Source: Schistosoma haematobium
Taxonomy: Eukaryota; Platyhelminthes; Trematoda; Strigeidida; Schistosomatidae
Assembly: GCF_000699445.3 (NCBI RefSeq)
Contig: NC_067198.1
Span: forward strand, 34,810,536-34,874,535
Length of the DNA stretch: 64,000 nucleotides
Reading direction: 5' to 3'
The notes below the pieces were generated by a model. The model saw only the letters and a program-made list of their open reading frames with translations, was not told the origin of the DNA and did not search any database. The position numbers and the translations under genes are program-made. Position 1 is the stretch's first letter. The number at the start of each line of letters is the position of its first letter. This document shows, in pieces, positions 47,801-50,722 of the stretch.

Positions 47801-49217
47801 TTGATAATACTTTTATCTGTATTAAAAACAGATCAGTAAATTTGATGAGCTTGTTAAAACGTTAACAAAATTGTATGTTTTATTTATACTGGATCATGTA
47901 AACTTTCGAATTAAAATTGTTATTTTATGTTAATCACTGATTGATTTTCAAATGGATTCCCTTCAAATTTTATTACAAAATCATGACTAGTGAAATGCAT
48001 TTATGTTGGGTAGTAGTTAAAGTGTTACTCACCAATTGAATTTCAATAGTTGTTACACTAATTAAATATCAGTCGTGATCAAAAACTAACTCTCTTACTG
48101 TAAGATTTTAATGTCTTATATACAATATCTGGTAGATCTTGAATAAGGAAATTAGCTACAATTTATGATAGTTTTTGTTAAACAGTTTGCGTTTATGAAT
48201 CAACTTTCTTTAATTTACACCCTTAGCATGTTTTTGCAATACACAAACGATCCAAACACTAGATATTCAAAATATTGCCATAAAATAAAATACAAAACTA
48301 AAAGCCAATAACAAATATTTATGAAAAAGTCTATTAAAATTAGCGTATAATTCAATTGTGCAAAAAATTAGTTAATTGTCAATCAACAGACAAATAAACA
48401 AAATCAGTACATGGATTTGTGGAGAATGTTGTATTTTCGCAGTTGAATTCATGAGTCGATCTTAGCTAGACCACCATTTAAACCCCGGAAGCGCTAGAAG
48501 ACCGTTTCATCCTAGGATGGGACTTATCAACAGTGCATATCCACAATCCCACACATGTGACTCGAACCCAAGACTCTTGGTCTCGCGCGCAAACAATTAA
48601 CCTCTGGACCACAAAGCTGGCATCCAACGATGTCAGTGTCCAACTTCCATCGATATATGGTCGTGTTTAACCTTTTATTCATTGCTTGAGGTGGATAACT
48701 GCCTCACATCCGACACGGATTGAACTTAATTGATCAAGGCTTCTCGCTAGAACTTCAGGAGTTACATCCTAAAGCTAGTCATTAATGAGCACATAATTGT
48801 TATCAGTATAGGGATTCGTAAAGACTCAATATTTTCATAGTTAAAATTACTAGTCGATTTAAGCTAGACCACCATTAAAAACCTGGAAAAACCGTATGGC
48901 CTTTTTACATTAGTGTAAGACTTCTCGCACATGAGACTTGAACCCTAGCAAACAAAAGTAAATTTCCAAAGAATTCTGTTCATAATAAAACATTACATTT
49001 TGCTTATTTGTTGTCCACCAATATATTTCTTTATTTTTTTACAATTTATTCCAAGGAATATGATTATGCGAAATTTTACCGTTTAATGACGAAACCAGCA
49101 AGAATATTTGATGGACGCATTATATTAAATCATAAACAATTAAGTCAAATAGGTTTTATTGTTGAAGCAATTGGTATTGCATCAGAAAGTTTTACCATGA
49201 ATGGTTATGTTGAATAA
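9786..49217 (+). CDS. UGDH: UDP-glucose 6-dehydrogenase, nine exons, 488 residues
   Basis: The coding sequence is the join of 9786-9941, 24592-24729, 29405-29605, 37863-38078, 39535-39723, 42380-42564, 42949-43076, 46052-46143 and 49056-49217. All junctions obey GT/AG and the phases close exactly (488 codons plus TAA; the human enzyme has 494). The enzyme oxidises UDP-glucose to UDP-glucuronate with two NAD+, in the cytosol, feeding glycosaminoglycan and glucuronide synthesis. Visible signature parts: GAGYVGG nucleotide fold (residues 9-15), [15 protein letters not shown] (Thr 129), NPEFLAEGT (Glu 176 and 180), [13 protein letters not shown] (Lys 236), [10 protein letters not shown] with catalytic Cys 292, and the C-terminal [11 protein letters not shown] and DGR. 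Relative to the human protein about 17 extra residues, Ser/Asn/Thr-rich, lie between the STVP and NPEF motifs at the exon 3/4 junction. Introns range from 384 bp to 14.65 kb, the large ones swollen by retroelements. Confidence 0.96.
10138..11932 (-). mobile_element. RTE-like non-LTR retrotransposon, internally deleted, with target duplication
   Basis: On the - strand the order is a 5' leader and ORF start (about 11932 to 11355, containing [15 protein letters not shown]), RT C-terminal pieces (10932-10690 with [14 protein letters not shown] and FYGSETWP), and the extreme C-terminus (10667-10332, [20 protein letters not shown] to DMAQNQSQW). The tail is (AGTC)n at about 10133-10143, as for SR2/SjR2-type elements. 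A 14-bp near-duplication (GTTGGCATaCAGTC at 10124-10137 and GTTGGCATgCAGTC at 11933-11946) brackets it. Most of the endonuclease and RT is missing. Confidence 0.75.
11947..12538. other. UGDH intron 1 segment, one weak LTR-like scrap
   Basis: Around 12020-12080 a stretch (GTCGTCACTGATCGTTGTGTCGG then CGCTTATCACTTA) resembles 30118-30162, which belongs to the LTR-like region of the element at 30041-31720. Nothing else is recognisable. Confidence 0.35.
12839..13178 (+). repeat. LTR 1 of the array
   Basis: 340 bp, begins TGTTAGCGGGAC and ends TTTATAACA (TG...CA). It contains a TATA-like TATAAATATA at about 12972 and a CCAATCAGC box at about 12918. Confidence 0.92.
13180..13190 (+). promoter_or_regulatory. 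Primer binding site of the array element (copy 1)
   Basis: TGGCGACGGGG follows the LTR end after one base; the same lies at 14611-14621. TGGCGAC starts resemble the tRNA-Arg-type primer sites of the 412/mdg1 group, but the tRNA is not certain. Both gypsy-type elements in intron 3 have the related ATTGGCGA at this place. Confidence 0.6.
13206..14201 (+). CDS. Gag-like/unknown protein of the non-autonomous LTR element, copy 1 (331 aa)
   Basis: The frame starts 28 bases after the LTR. The first ~25 residues ([20 protein letters not shown]) resemble the start of the Gag of the gypsy-type element in intron 3 ([19 protein letters not shown]). The rest does not look like Gag: there is no zinc knuckle, protease or RT. 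Residues about 60-250 are rich in Asp, Glu, Asn and Ser and probably disordered; near the C-terminus come a hydrophobic [10 protein letters not shown] and [13 protein letters not shown] related but diverged protein is encoded on the - strand at 30620-31501, so the ORF has been kept across divergence. Against copy 2 there are only a few substitutions, one codon fewer, and a Trp codon replacing a stop, so this copy ends TNR. Function unknown. Confidence 0.8.
   Translation: MAISLEQLRLILQHQQKLLALQQQLLSTLFTRPENKKSVYDAVTDISEAYLVEGSNPFIPESERNICNVSGSQQENPVLNAHKVVAIRDYQEPDPVDEARSPELNEALLVLSSSENNFQLEQIYGPRDISQESYGDSYSENNCSDTTNPIIPNVTQNHCETETYIESAYPISNDNVSDMGSQNNACYFDEISHKNQENISAESNYGQKSNLILLDDFRNDPLSTDEIPNGFESNASEELNSDLKSKVVHYHLVVSSGSDSQCEKRRLNKVLLFVTWRYKDPTLFRGGGECWRIKSYAYFFLRKIKTPGTDMSVSVQGKTDNSSLPRRWTNR
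14260..14269 (+). promoter_or_regulatory. Polypurine tract of the array element (copy 1)
   Basis: AAAGGGGAGG directly precedes LTR 2. The same tract is at 15694-15703 before LTR 3. It would prime plus-strand synthesis. Confidence 0.8.
14270..14609 (+). repeat. LTR 2 of the array
   Basis: 340 bp, same ends as LTR 1. One visible change against LTR 1 and 3: TTGCATC where they have TTCCATC. Confidence 0.92.
14637..15623 (+). CDS. Gag-like/unknown protein of the non-autonomous LTR element, copy 2 (328 aa)
   Basis: Near-identical to the frame at 13206-14201. Visible differences: Q for E in SQRNIC, A for P in SAELNE, Y and I for H and N in SYKIQEN, one extra His in LLHDDF, S for T in GKSDN, and a stop after PRR. 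The in-frame 3-base length change keeps the reading frame. Same lack of enzymatic domains as copy 1. A plus-one-frame 87-residue ORF inside both copies is an overlap shadow, not a second gene. Confidence 0.8.
   Translation: MAISLEQLRLILQHQQKLLALQQQLLSTLFTRPENKKSVYDAVTDISEAYLVEGSNPFIPESQRNICNVSGSQQENPVLNAHKVVAIRDYQEPDPVDEARSAELNEALLVLSSSENNFQLEQIYGPRDISQESYGDSYSENNCSDTTNPIIPNVTQNHCETETYIESAYPISNDNVSDMGSQNNACYFDEISYKIQENISAESNYGQKSNLILLHDDFRNDPLSTDEIPNGFESNASEELNSDLKSKVVHYHLVVSSGSDSQCEKRRLNKVLLFVTWRYKDPTLFRGGGECWRIKSYAYFFLRKIKTPGTDMSVSVQGKSDNSSLPRR
15704..16043 (+). repeat. LTR 3 of the array
   Basis: 340 bp, same ends. One visible private change: GCACTGTGATT where the others have GCACTCTGATT. 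It ends at the right GTCTC duplication. Confidence 0.92.
16851..17114 (-). pseudogene. N-terminal fragment of a Penelope-like element ORF
   Basis: The 87-residue frame begins at an ATG 30-60 bases downstream (in its own direction) of a hammerhead-like motif. [35 protein letters not shown] then TLKRHALNQ fits the N-terminal region that precedes the RT in schistosome PLEs. It stops at 16851 and the rest of that PLE copy is absent. Lying directly behind the longer PLE copy in the same orientation, it forms the head-to-tail partial tandem typical of PLEs. Confidence 0.6.
17138..17186 (-). ncRNA. Hammerhead-ribozyme-like motif in PLE terminal repeat
   Basis: On the - strand CTGATGAG (17176-17169) and GAAA (17159-17156) are the two core strings. 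After GAAA comes ACAATATTGT, a self-complementary stem III, then TC as U16.1-C17 cleavage context, and GCTT that can pair with AAGC before the core for stem I. Stem II is weak: GAT/ATC with loop CTA leaves one extra G. Location between the end of one PLE copy and the ORF start of the next is where PLE hammerheads are reported. It may be degenerate. Confidence 0.45.
17568..19211 (-). CDS. Penelope-like element ORF: reverse transcriptase plus GIY-YIG endonuclease, 5' truncated
   Basis: The frame encodes 547 residues from this ATG and stays open upstream to about 19328 ([18 protein letters not shown] precedes and includes the Met), so the true N-terminus is lost. RT motifs follow in order: [16 protein letters not shown] (about 73-88), [32 protein letters not shown] and YVDD at residues 236-239. 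The C-terminal GIY-YIG-type domain reads [20 protein letters not shown] at about 438-457, then QRVSEH and LSHLIDSGH. The frame is uninterrupted and catalytic residues are present, so the copy is fairly recent. PLEs use the endonuclease to nick target DNA and prime reverse transcription. Confidence 0.92.
   Translation of the reverse strand: MNKADYINKMNVILNDPTKFQKLNDVKDLNMKAEKLLTISLKELKNKGILTPDLHDSLKPNGSNTPRLYGLPKVHKTGLPIRPVLDMYNSPYHKTVKWLVRILNPLHKLVVNRSVKDVFNFISKVEHINLNGKRMISLDVASLFTNVPLTETIDFVCQQLQEKQINIGIPGVSLKELLLKCTMNVHFVFNNTYYRQIDGIAMGSPLGPILADFFLAKLENGPLKEVINKLDFYCRYVDDTFIIADQNLRKEQLLELFNNKHPAIKFTCEEEIDNKLNFLDVLLSRKEDGSISRGVYRKSSSPSQYTHFLSFVPLHYKRNLVKCLANRALKICSVDTIDRELQHIHNILIELGYPLSFLKKHLRVKNRKIVTLTANKKPLFLKLQFNGDLASDVLRDRLTRSVKRTFNAANLCLSYSTRSMVIPQLKDKLPGYATSMCIYEFSCSCGESYIGGTTRQLNQRVSEHLPSWLGKGYVKTVRSSVLSHLIDSGHIVDRNKSFKVIYRIPTSFPYGVRSRLLHIAEAIGIRANKPSLCAQKKFVTPLFLPWP
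19331..19795. other. UGDH intron 1, nothing recognised
   Basis: AT-rich sequence with no motif, frame or repeat I could identify. Confidence 0.5.
19796..20085 (+). mobile_element. Smα-like SINE
   Basis: The block from CCCGTTGGTATATTGG through GCCTCGGTTGGCATATG to GTTCAAGTCTCGAGG fits the schistosome Smα repeat as I remember it. A B-box-like GGTTCAAGTC is near 20011-20021. A hammerhead core is on the opposite strand at 19926-19958. Confidence 0.65.
19926..19960 (-). ncRNA. Smα hammerhead ribozyme, core mutated
   Basis: The - strand reads TTGACGAGTCCCAAATAGGA then CGAAACGC. Stem II is perfect (GTCC with GGAC), and GAAA is intact. The first core base is T where a functional hammerhead has C (CTGANGA), so C3 is changed to U, which should abolish cleavage. 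Confidence 0.75.
20160..20695 (-). mobile_element. Non-LTR retrotransposon 3' end (5' truncated)
   Basis: On the - strand the piece 20659-20399 encodes [18 protein letters not shown], then ITWCRGMK and [19 protein letters not shown], ending DMAQNRSQW, the C-terminal signature shared with the copies at 10332 and 16049. The 3' UTR runs down to about 20160 and ends in an A/T tail (AATAAAAATAATAATAA). The same 3' UTR type recurs at 55065-55260. Confidence 0.7.
20696..22464. other. UGDH intron 1, nothing recognised
   Basis: About 1.8 kb of AT-rich sequence with short TTA and poly-A runs. No coding signal, RNA gene or clear repeat was seen. Confidence 0.5.
22465..24030 (-). mobile_element. Non-LTR retrotransposon (RTE-like, second family), internally deleted
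   Basis: On the - strand: an endonuclease scrap (about 23960-23880, [21 protein letters not shown]), RT start (23858-23640, [12 protein letters not shown] and RDQQAGFR), RT middle (23596-23369, [21 protein letters not shown]), RT box as FADG instead of FADD (23265-22828, [18 protein letters not shown]), then C-terminal parts (22764-22480, ending [13 protein letters not shown] residues in a shifted frame). The 3' end is AACAGGCGTAAGTAAGT. Frameshifts and the FADG change show it is dead. Copies of its 3' end lie at 26745 and 43797. Confidence 0.8.
24031..24591. other. End of UGDH intron 1
   Basis: AT-rich. The part 24290-24470 (GGCTGGGCTGGGCGAGAAG, then GTGGGTTTAGCACGGGGTAA) is GC-richer than its surroundings and looks like a piece of a dispersed repeat, but I cannot assign it. 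Confidence 0.4.
24592..24729 (+). CDS. UGDH: UGDH exon 2 (residues 53-98)
   Basis: Acceptor ATATTTAG, donor GTAAGT, phase 0 at both ends. It encodes PGLDEIV and the ISVNTPTK strand of the Rossmann domain. Confidence 0.95.
24730..26731. other. UGDH intron 2, left part
   Basis: About 2 kb of AT-rich sequence with no recognised gene or repeat. Confidence 0.5.
26732..27429 (-). mobile_element. 5'-truncated non-LTR retrotransposon copy with 13-bp target duplication
   Basis: The body 26745-27416 is nearly identical to 22466-23130. It ends in (TAAG)n-like sequence at 26745-26755. ACATACAAAAATA is duplicated exactly at 26732-26744 and 27417-27429. The 5' truncation falls in the RT; about 11 bases (GAATTATTCAA) between the truncation point and the duplication have no match in the other copy. 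Confidence 0.88.
27575..27615. repeat. (AT)n microsatellite
   Basis: 41 bases of uninterrupted AT repeat in UGDH intron 2. Confidence 0.95.
27616..28157. other. UGDH intron 2, nothing recognised
   Basis: Very AT-rich, with AATAAT runs; no feature seen. Confidence 0.5.
28158..28525 (-). repeat. Non-LTR retroelement 3' end, older copy
   Basis: On the - strand the copy ends GAATAAAGCCACTAATAATAATAA, i.e. an AATAAA signal followed by an (ATA)n tail. It is similar along its whole length to 28527-28900 (shared CAATATAGAATTCTCAGC and TATCTAGATGGCAGGAACAGG). Confidence 0.6.
28527..28945 (-). repeat. Non-LTR retroelement 3' end, adjacent second copy
   Basis: Same structure as the neighbour: tail AATAAAGCTGATAATAATAAT on the - strand. 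It extends further at the 5' side (CATCTGCCGGGATGTTG). A 90-residue frame (28819-28547) may be the last part of a decayed ORF, but no domain is visible. Confidence 0.6.
28946..29404. other. End of UGDH intron 2
   Basis: AT-rich, no feature seen. Confidence 0.5.
29405..29605 (+). CDS. UGDH: UGDH exon 3 (residues 99-165)
   Basis: Acceptor TCTTTTAG, donor GTAAGT, phase 0. It encodes GRATDL, the EKSTVPV motif, and a lineage-specific tail rich in Ser, Thr and Asn ([10 protein letters not shown]) that has no counterpart in the human enzyme. Confidence 0.94.
29606..30040. other. Start of UGDH intron 3
   Basis: AT-rich, no feature seen. Confidence 0.5.
30041..31720 (-). mobile_element. Second, diverged non-autonomous LTR retrotransposon of the 12.8-16 kb family
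   Basis: On the - strand an LTR end (TTGACAAGTTATAACA, ending at 31695) is followed by the primer-like ATTGGCGATGTGG and, after about 190 bases, an ORF opening [19 protein letters not shown]. The coding part ends near 30620 with EDPTLFR, then a purine run AAAAAAAAGAAGGGAAGG precedes a TGAGATAATGGG that may start the 3' LTR (about 30549 to 30041, ending GTTATAACA). The two LTR ends share their last ~27 bases. No pol is present. Confidence 0.6.
30620..31501 (-). pseudogene. Gag-like/unknown protein of the diverged non-autonomous element
   Basis: Three frame pieces read in order on the - strand: 31501-31370 ([17 protein letters not shown]), 31467-31021 ([19 protein letters not shown]), and 30951-30649 ([25 protein letters not shown]), then EDPTLFR after a stop. 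Each has a counterpart in the same order in the 331-residue protein at 13206: [57 protein letters not shown] and [10 protein letters not shown]. So it is the same protein family with at least one frameshift and one stop. Function unknown. Confidence 0.65.
31757..32931 (-). pseudogene. gag: Gag and protease of gypsy-type element, left (inverted) arm
   Basis: This is the reverse-complement twin of 33728-34903. Same frameshifts and stops, for example the stop after GTPEHER. It ends within the protease domain, just after HSASG, where similarity to the right arm ceases. There is no pol on this side. Confidence 0.85.
32958..33177 (-). repeat. LTR in left arm
   Basis: About 220 bp, on the - strand from TGATAACCCCC to GAGACATAACA. 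Twin of the LTR at 33483-33701. Confidence 0.75.
33178..33480. other. Palindrome centre: integrase C-terminus remnant in both orientations and 85-base spacer
   Basis: On the + strand 33186-33355 reads on from [12 protein letters not shown], which corresponds to [12 protein letters not shown] at the end of the integrase at 37590-37640, into a basic stretch ([15 protein letters not shown]). The mirror copy fills 33373-33475 on the other strand. The 83-residue frame across the centre is a chance product of the palindrome. Confidence 0.6.
33483..33701 (+). repeat. 5' LTR of the gypsy-type element in intron 3 (right arm)
   Basis: 219 bp from TGATAACCCC to GAGACATAACA, followed by ATTGGCGACGGAG as primer site. 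TATAAATACC at about 33542 may be the TATA box. No matching 3' LTR is found after the integrase. Confidence 0.75.
33728..34903 (+). pseudogene. gag: Gag and protease of K02A2.6-like gypsy element, right arm
   Basis: ATG 33728 gives [20 protein letters not shown] and then shifts frame; the coding continues at about 33780-34052 ([19 protein letters not shown]), and after a stop at 34101-34550 ([26 protein letters not shown]). The zinc-knuckle region has a stop within the first knuckle and a clean second one, [14 protein letters not shown] (CX2CX4HX4C). The first knuckle lacks its first Cys (YWSCGG). The protease has [13 protein letters not shown] with DTAS in place of DTGS or DSGA. At least two stops and one frameshift make it inactive. 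Confidence 0.85.
34994..37649 (+). pseudogene. pol: Pol (RT, RNase H, integrase) of K02A2.6-like gypsy element
   Basis: RT runs through 34994-36064 with [16 protein letters not shown], a TGA at 35474 inside the LDLxEAY motif, and [17 protein letters not shown]. The catalytic box is YLDE (about 35650), not Y-x-DD, so the second metal-binding Asp is changed. RNase H ([17 protein letters not shown]) lies at 36261-36551 after more stops. The integrase frame 36603-37649 is intact: 348 residues with HSGHPG, CRSCWSC, and DDE residues Asp 123, Asp 177 and Glu 213 (35 residues between the last two). It ends [12 protein letters not shown]. The copy cannot make active RT. Confidence 0.88.
37661..37862. 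other. End of UGDH intron 3
   Basis: T-rich stretch up to the exon 4 acceptor. No LTR copy is present. Confidence 0.5.
37863..38078 (+). CDS. UGDH: UGDH exon 4 (residues 166-237)
   Basis: Acceptor ACATAAAAG (a weak pyrimidine tract), donor GTAATT, phase 0. It encodes [21 protein letters not shown] and WSSELSKL with the active-site Lys. Confidence 0.94.
38123..38412 (+). mobile_element. tRNA-like SINE with degenerate hammerhead
   Basis: Order: ACTCCTGGAGTTCTAGTG, GATCATGGATTAACTGAAG, a tRNA-like part (TTCAGTGGTCTAGAG as A-box region, GAGGTTCCTGAATGCG as B-box region), a hammerhead-like core at 38322-38360, and TTCAATGGTGGTGTAGCT. The same blocks recur, mostly in reverse, at 42640, 48440, 48830 and 52030. 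Confidence 0.65.
38322..38362 (+). ncRNA. Degenerate SINE hammerhead
   Basis: CTGCGGA stands in place of the CTGAGGA core and the stem II halves no longer pair well, while GAAAC is kept. Inactive by inspection. Confidence 0.5.
38790..38860. repeat. (TA)n microsatellite
   Basis: About 71 bases of TA repeat in UGDH intron 4. The isoleucine/tyrosine run of the long frame across it is an artefact. Confidence 0.95.
38870..39378. other. UGDH intron 4, nothing recognised
   Basis: AT-rich, ending in a (TTA)n run just before the hairpin at 39379. Confidence 0.5.
39379..39484. repeat. Perfect 42-bp inverted repeat with 22-base loop
   Basis: Left arm 39379-39420 (starts ATTTCGATAGAACAATG) is exactly complementary to right arm 39443-39484. 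The loop is ATGATGTATTAGCGCTATAC plus AC. It lies 50 bases before the exon 5 acceptor. Confidence 0.95.
39535..39723 (+). CDS. UGDH: UGDH exon 5 (residues 238-300)
   Basis: Acceptor CATTCATAG, donor GTAATT, phase 0. It carries [14 protein letters not shown] and the catalytic GGSC cysteine (residue 292). A perfect 42-bp hairpin ends 50 bases before this exon. Confidence 0.95.
39840..39990 (+). repeat. Dispersed repeat fragment (pairs with 44376-44510)
   Basis: GTTGGGCATGGGGTTAGCAA then CCGTAGAAAACAACC and an (AAT)n tail match TTTGGCATGGGTTTAGCGA, CCGTAGAAAACTAAC and the tail of 44376-44510. Likely the end of a non-LTR element. Confidence 0.55.
39991..42379. other. UGDH intron 5, nothing recognised
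   Basis: About 2.4 kb of AT-rich sequence. Short frames at 40853 and 41604 show no motif. Confidence 0.5.
42380..42564 (+). CDS. UGDH: UGDH exon 6 (residues 301-362, part)
   Basis: Acceptor CACTCCTAG, donor GTTAGA, ends in phase 2 within an Arg codon (AG/A). It encodes the NLPEVASYW helix and [19 protein letters not shown]. Confidence 0.93.
42640..42800 (-). mobile_element. Truncated SINE with degenerate hammerhead in the 384-bp UGDH intron 6
   Basis: On the - strand: GTCAAGCGCTCGCGCACGAT, GGTCCTGGGTTCGAATCTCG (a clean B box GGTTCGAATC), a hammerhead-like part, then CATGGTGGTCTAGCTTCG. It makes up almost half of this short intron. Confidence 0.7.
42700..42756 (-). ncRNA. SINE hammerhead, decayed
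   Basis: CTGATGAGGAGTCTC...GAACGAAACGACCGTCC on the - strand. By alignment with sister copies the core should be CTGAGGA; here it reads ATGAGGA, and the stem II halves GTCTC and AGAAC do not pair. The overlapping string CTGATGA is a coincidence of the same mutation. Confidence 0.5.
42949..43076 (+). CDS. UGDH: UGDH exon 7 (residues 362-405, part)
   Basis: Acceptor AATATTAG completes the split Arg codon; donor GTAAGT after TTCAT leaves phase 1. It encodes the IYDPKA turn and ends in an Asn-rich run. Confidence 0.9.
43077..43796. other. UGDH intron 7, left part
   Basis: AT-rich, no feature seen. Confidence 0.5.
43797..44225 (-). repeat. Old copy of the 22.5-kb non-LTR element 3' end
   Basis: ACTTACGCCTGTTAACTCTC, then GTCGACCAGG and TGTGTCTGGCTAACAGATT, align along their length to 22470-22900 with many changes and gaps. 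Much older than the copy at 26745. Confidence 0.7.
44376..44517 (+). repeat. Retroelement fragment inserted into left arm
   Basis: GGCATGGGTTTAGCGAGCC, CCGTAGAAAACTAACTCGC and a (TTA)n tail; similar to 39860-39990. Missing from the right arm, so it arrived after the arms formed or was lost from the other side. Confidence 0.6.
45012..45052 (-). ncRNA. PLE-type hammerhead-like motif (copy in 45-kb loop)
   Basis: The - strand reads CTGAAGAAGTTCAG, ACAAGTTCG, CTGGATGAAACGTTGG. The stem (G)TTCAG/CTGGA(T) pairs with wobbles; CTGAAGA and GAAAC are kept. One extra A between the core and stem II departs from the textbook hammerhead. Confidence 0.45.
45584..46051. other. UGDH intron 7, right part
   Basis: AT-rich; no feature seen. 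Confidence 0.5.
46052..46143 (+). CDS. UGDH: UGDH exon 8 (residues 405-435)
   Basis: Acceptor TATTTTAG, donor GTGAGT. Only this phase gives [11 protein letters not shown] and ILICTDW, which match the conserved C-terminal domain. Confidence 0.92.
46144..47320. other. UGDH intron 8, left part
   Basis: AT-rich. 46975-47060 (CACTACTCGTTGATCAATCAG) vaguely resembles the flanks of the SINE at 47325. A short perfect stem AACCAATA/TATTGGTT is at about 46239-46262. Confidence 0.4.
47325..47716 (+). mobile_element. tRNA-derived SINE with hammerhead, bordered by ~45-bp direct repeats
   Basis: A tRNA-like start GATAGCTCAGTGGTAACGTC (A box TAGCTCAGTGG at about 47409) is followed by a hammerhead region at 47490-47545. 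The borders 47330-47373 and 47673-47715 share TGACATTGATCACCACC, AGTGATCAATCAA and TGTGATTA; within each, ATTGATCAC and GTGATCAAT form a 9-bp stem. The repeated border may mark a tandem-monomer organisation. Confidence 0.65.
47497..47545 (+). ncRNA. SINE hammerhead ribozyme, one core change
   Basis: CCGACGAGTGCCAAGTAGCA then CGAAACCCGGGTCC. Stem II GTGC/GCAC is perfect, GAAAC is kept, and CCCGGG-TC gives a very short stem III and a GTC cleavage triplet. The core has CCGACGA where CTGACGA is needed (U4 to C). Confidence 0.65.
47717..48435. other. UGDH intron 8, middle
   Basis: AT-rich; no feature seen. Confidence 0.5.
48440..48785 (-). mobile_element. Near full-length SINE with degenerate hammerhead
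   Basis: On the - strand: AACTCCTGAAGTTCTAGCG, CAAGCAATGAATAAAAGG, a tRNA-like part ending GGGTTCGAGTCACATG, hammerhead remnant CTGTTGATAAGTCCC with GATGAAACGG, and AATGGTGGTCTAGCTAAG. Confidence 0.65.
48825..48945 (-). mobile_element. Fragment of the same SINE family
   Basis: The - strand has GGGTTCAAGTCTCATG and AATGGTGGTCTAGCTTAAA, but the hammerhead region is scrambled. Confidence 0.5.
49056..49217 (+). CDS. UGDH: UGDH exon 9 (residues 436-488 and stop)
   Basis: Acceptor ATTCCAAG, stop TAA at 49215-49217. It encodes the end of the UDP-binding domain with KPARIFDGR and a divergent C-terminal tail. Confidence 0.94.
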   Translation, partial: EYDYAKFYRLMTKPARIFDGRIILNHKQLSQIGFIVEAIGIASESFTMNGYVE

Positions 49218-49383
49218 TAATAATAGTAAACAGTAGTAATACAACTCCATATATTAGTTATTATTACTTTTATTTTTGACGTCAGCTTCGGCCTTCTATG
49301 TTTATTTATTTATTTATTTCATCTTTCGTTTCTTTTGATAGTATTTTGTTAATTTTGATTCTTATGAAATGTAGAATGTTGGC

Positions 49384-49389
49384 AATAAA
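49384..49389 (+). terminator. Polyadenylation signal of UGDH
   Basis: AATAAA lies 167 bases after the stop codon, with a T/GT-rich stretch just downstream, as expected for 3' end formation. Confidence 0.7.
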
Positions 49390-50588
49390 GAAATTTCTGT
49401 AATTATGACTGCATATTGCTTCTTTTTGTGTTCTTCTGTTAAAACATGTACATTCACATATCTGATTTATGATATTTTCATTACAAAGCCCTCCCTCAAA
49501 GAAAACGACATAAAACTGAAACCAATTTATCTCTAACTACACTCCAGTTTGCTTTCATTTTGTATGTTTGTGTATATGTGCTTTTTTCACACATATCCAT
49601 TGTCTAAAGATAAACAATGTATTGCCAATCTATGCACACCTATCTTGTATTATTCAAAATTGTGTTTATGCCTGTATTTAGTGTCTAGTAAATGTTATAT
49701 TAATGTACCGTTTATCCTCAGGAGCTTGTGTTCTTTTTTCGGTTTAAGAACAATATAATTCTCTAATTTATTTTGTACGCTGAAATAATTTCCACTGTTA
49801 GCTTTTTTATGTATAATTTATTTTTATTACTGATGACTTATGAAAGTGTAATCTTTTAAAAATGACGACAAAATACTTTTCTTACATCCTTATTCTTATT
49901 CTAATACACAGGAACTTTTAACTTTATTAAACAAGATATTATTGATACTACTGTGGTGTGGGCTACTGATTTCGACATATATAAATAGTATGTATTTACA
50001 ATCCACAGTAGAATACCTAACGATAAAAGGTTGAGAAAATCAAAGAGAAGAGAACAACAAATTCTGAGACAATTGATGGATATTCTACAAATGAAGTACT
50101 TACTATATGGTTCTCAGATTTTACCAAGATATTCTGCATTGTTGTATTGAATTACATATATGTGTCTCCAATGGTGTTCTCGTTAACCACCCTACTACTG
50201 CTACTATTACTACTAATAATTATAATCATAAATCGATTCTCAATTGTCATTTTTCCCCTATCACTTGTAATTTCTTCCGTAAACTGTTTACCATTGAAAT
50301 GGATAATGACCCAGTGATTTATTCTGACCGAATGATTATTGTTTCAACAGTTATCTTGATTTGTTTCGAATTTTGTCTACTTTCATTCACTTCTTTTCCT
50401 TGTTTTCTTTTTCATAAATCATTCCTGTATATTTTATAAAGCAAATTATCTATGAATCCGGTTGTGATGTATTTTATTAAAATGTACTAATCATAAAAAA
50501 TGTTCACTTTCTTGCATAACAATAGTACTGGTTTATGGTGTTGTTGACCATCTGAAATAATTCTAGTAAATCAAACTAAAGTATACAT
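49390..50588. other. Downstream of UGDH, nothing recognised
   Basis: AT-rich sequence after the UGDH poly(A) site. Frames at 49549 and 50107 (110 codons) have low-complexity composition and no motif. Confidence 0.5.
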
Positions 50589-50722
50589 TCATTATATGTG
50601 AAAATTATATTTGAAACATTCTCAGCGATTGAAATTTAACTAATTCCGACGTTTCGTCCAGCTAACTTGTCTGGACTTCTTCAGGGTAATAATCAAAATC
50701 ATCAAATTTTCACATATAATGA
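50589..50722. repeat. Short inverted repeat (18-bp perfect arms) around a PLE-type hammerhead-like motif
   Basis: TCATTATATGTGAAAATT at 50589-50606 is exactly complementary to 50705-50722. The 98-base loop shares CTCAGCGATTGAAAT, the hammerhead-like string and AATCAAAATCATCAAAT with the loop at 45000-45085. Confidence 0.85.
50647..50690 (-). ncRNA. PLE-type hammerhead-like motif (50.6-kb copy)
   Basis: The - strand reads CTGAAGAAGTCCAG, ACAAGTTAG, CTGGACGAAACGTCGG. GTCCAG/CTGGAC is a perfect 6-bp stem; GAAACGTC gives a minimal stem III and a GTC-type cleavage site. One extra A sits between CTGAAGA and the stem. Confidence 0.55.

Noticed and set aside
50107..50439. 110-codon frame downstream of UGDH
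   Set aside because: Low-complexity, hydrophobic AT-driven composition (LLSFTSFPCFLF), no start context or homologue recognised.
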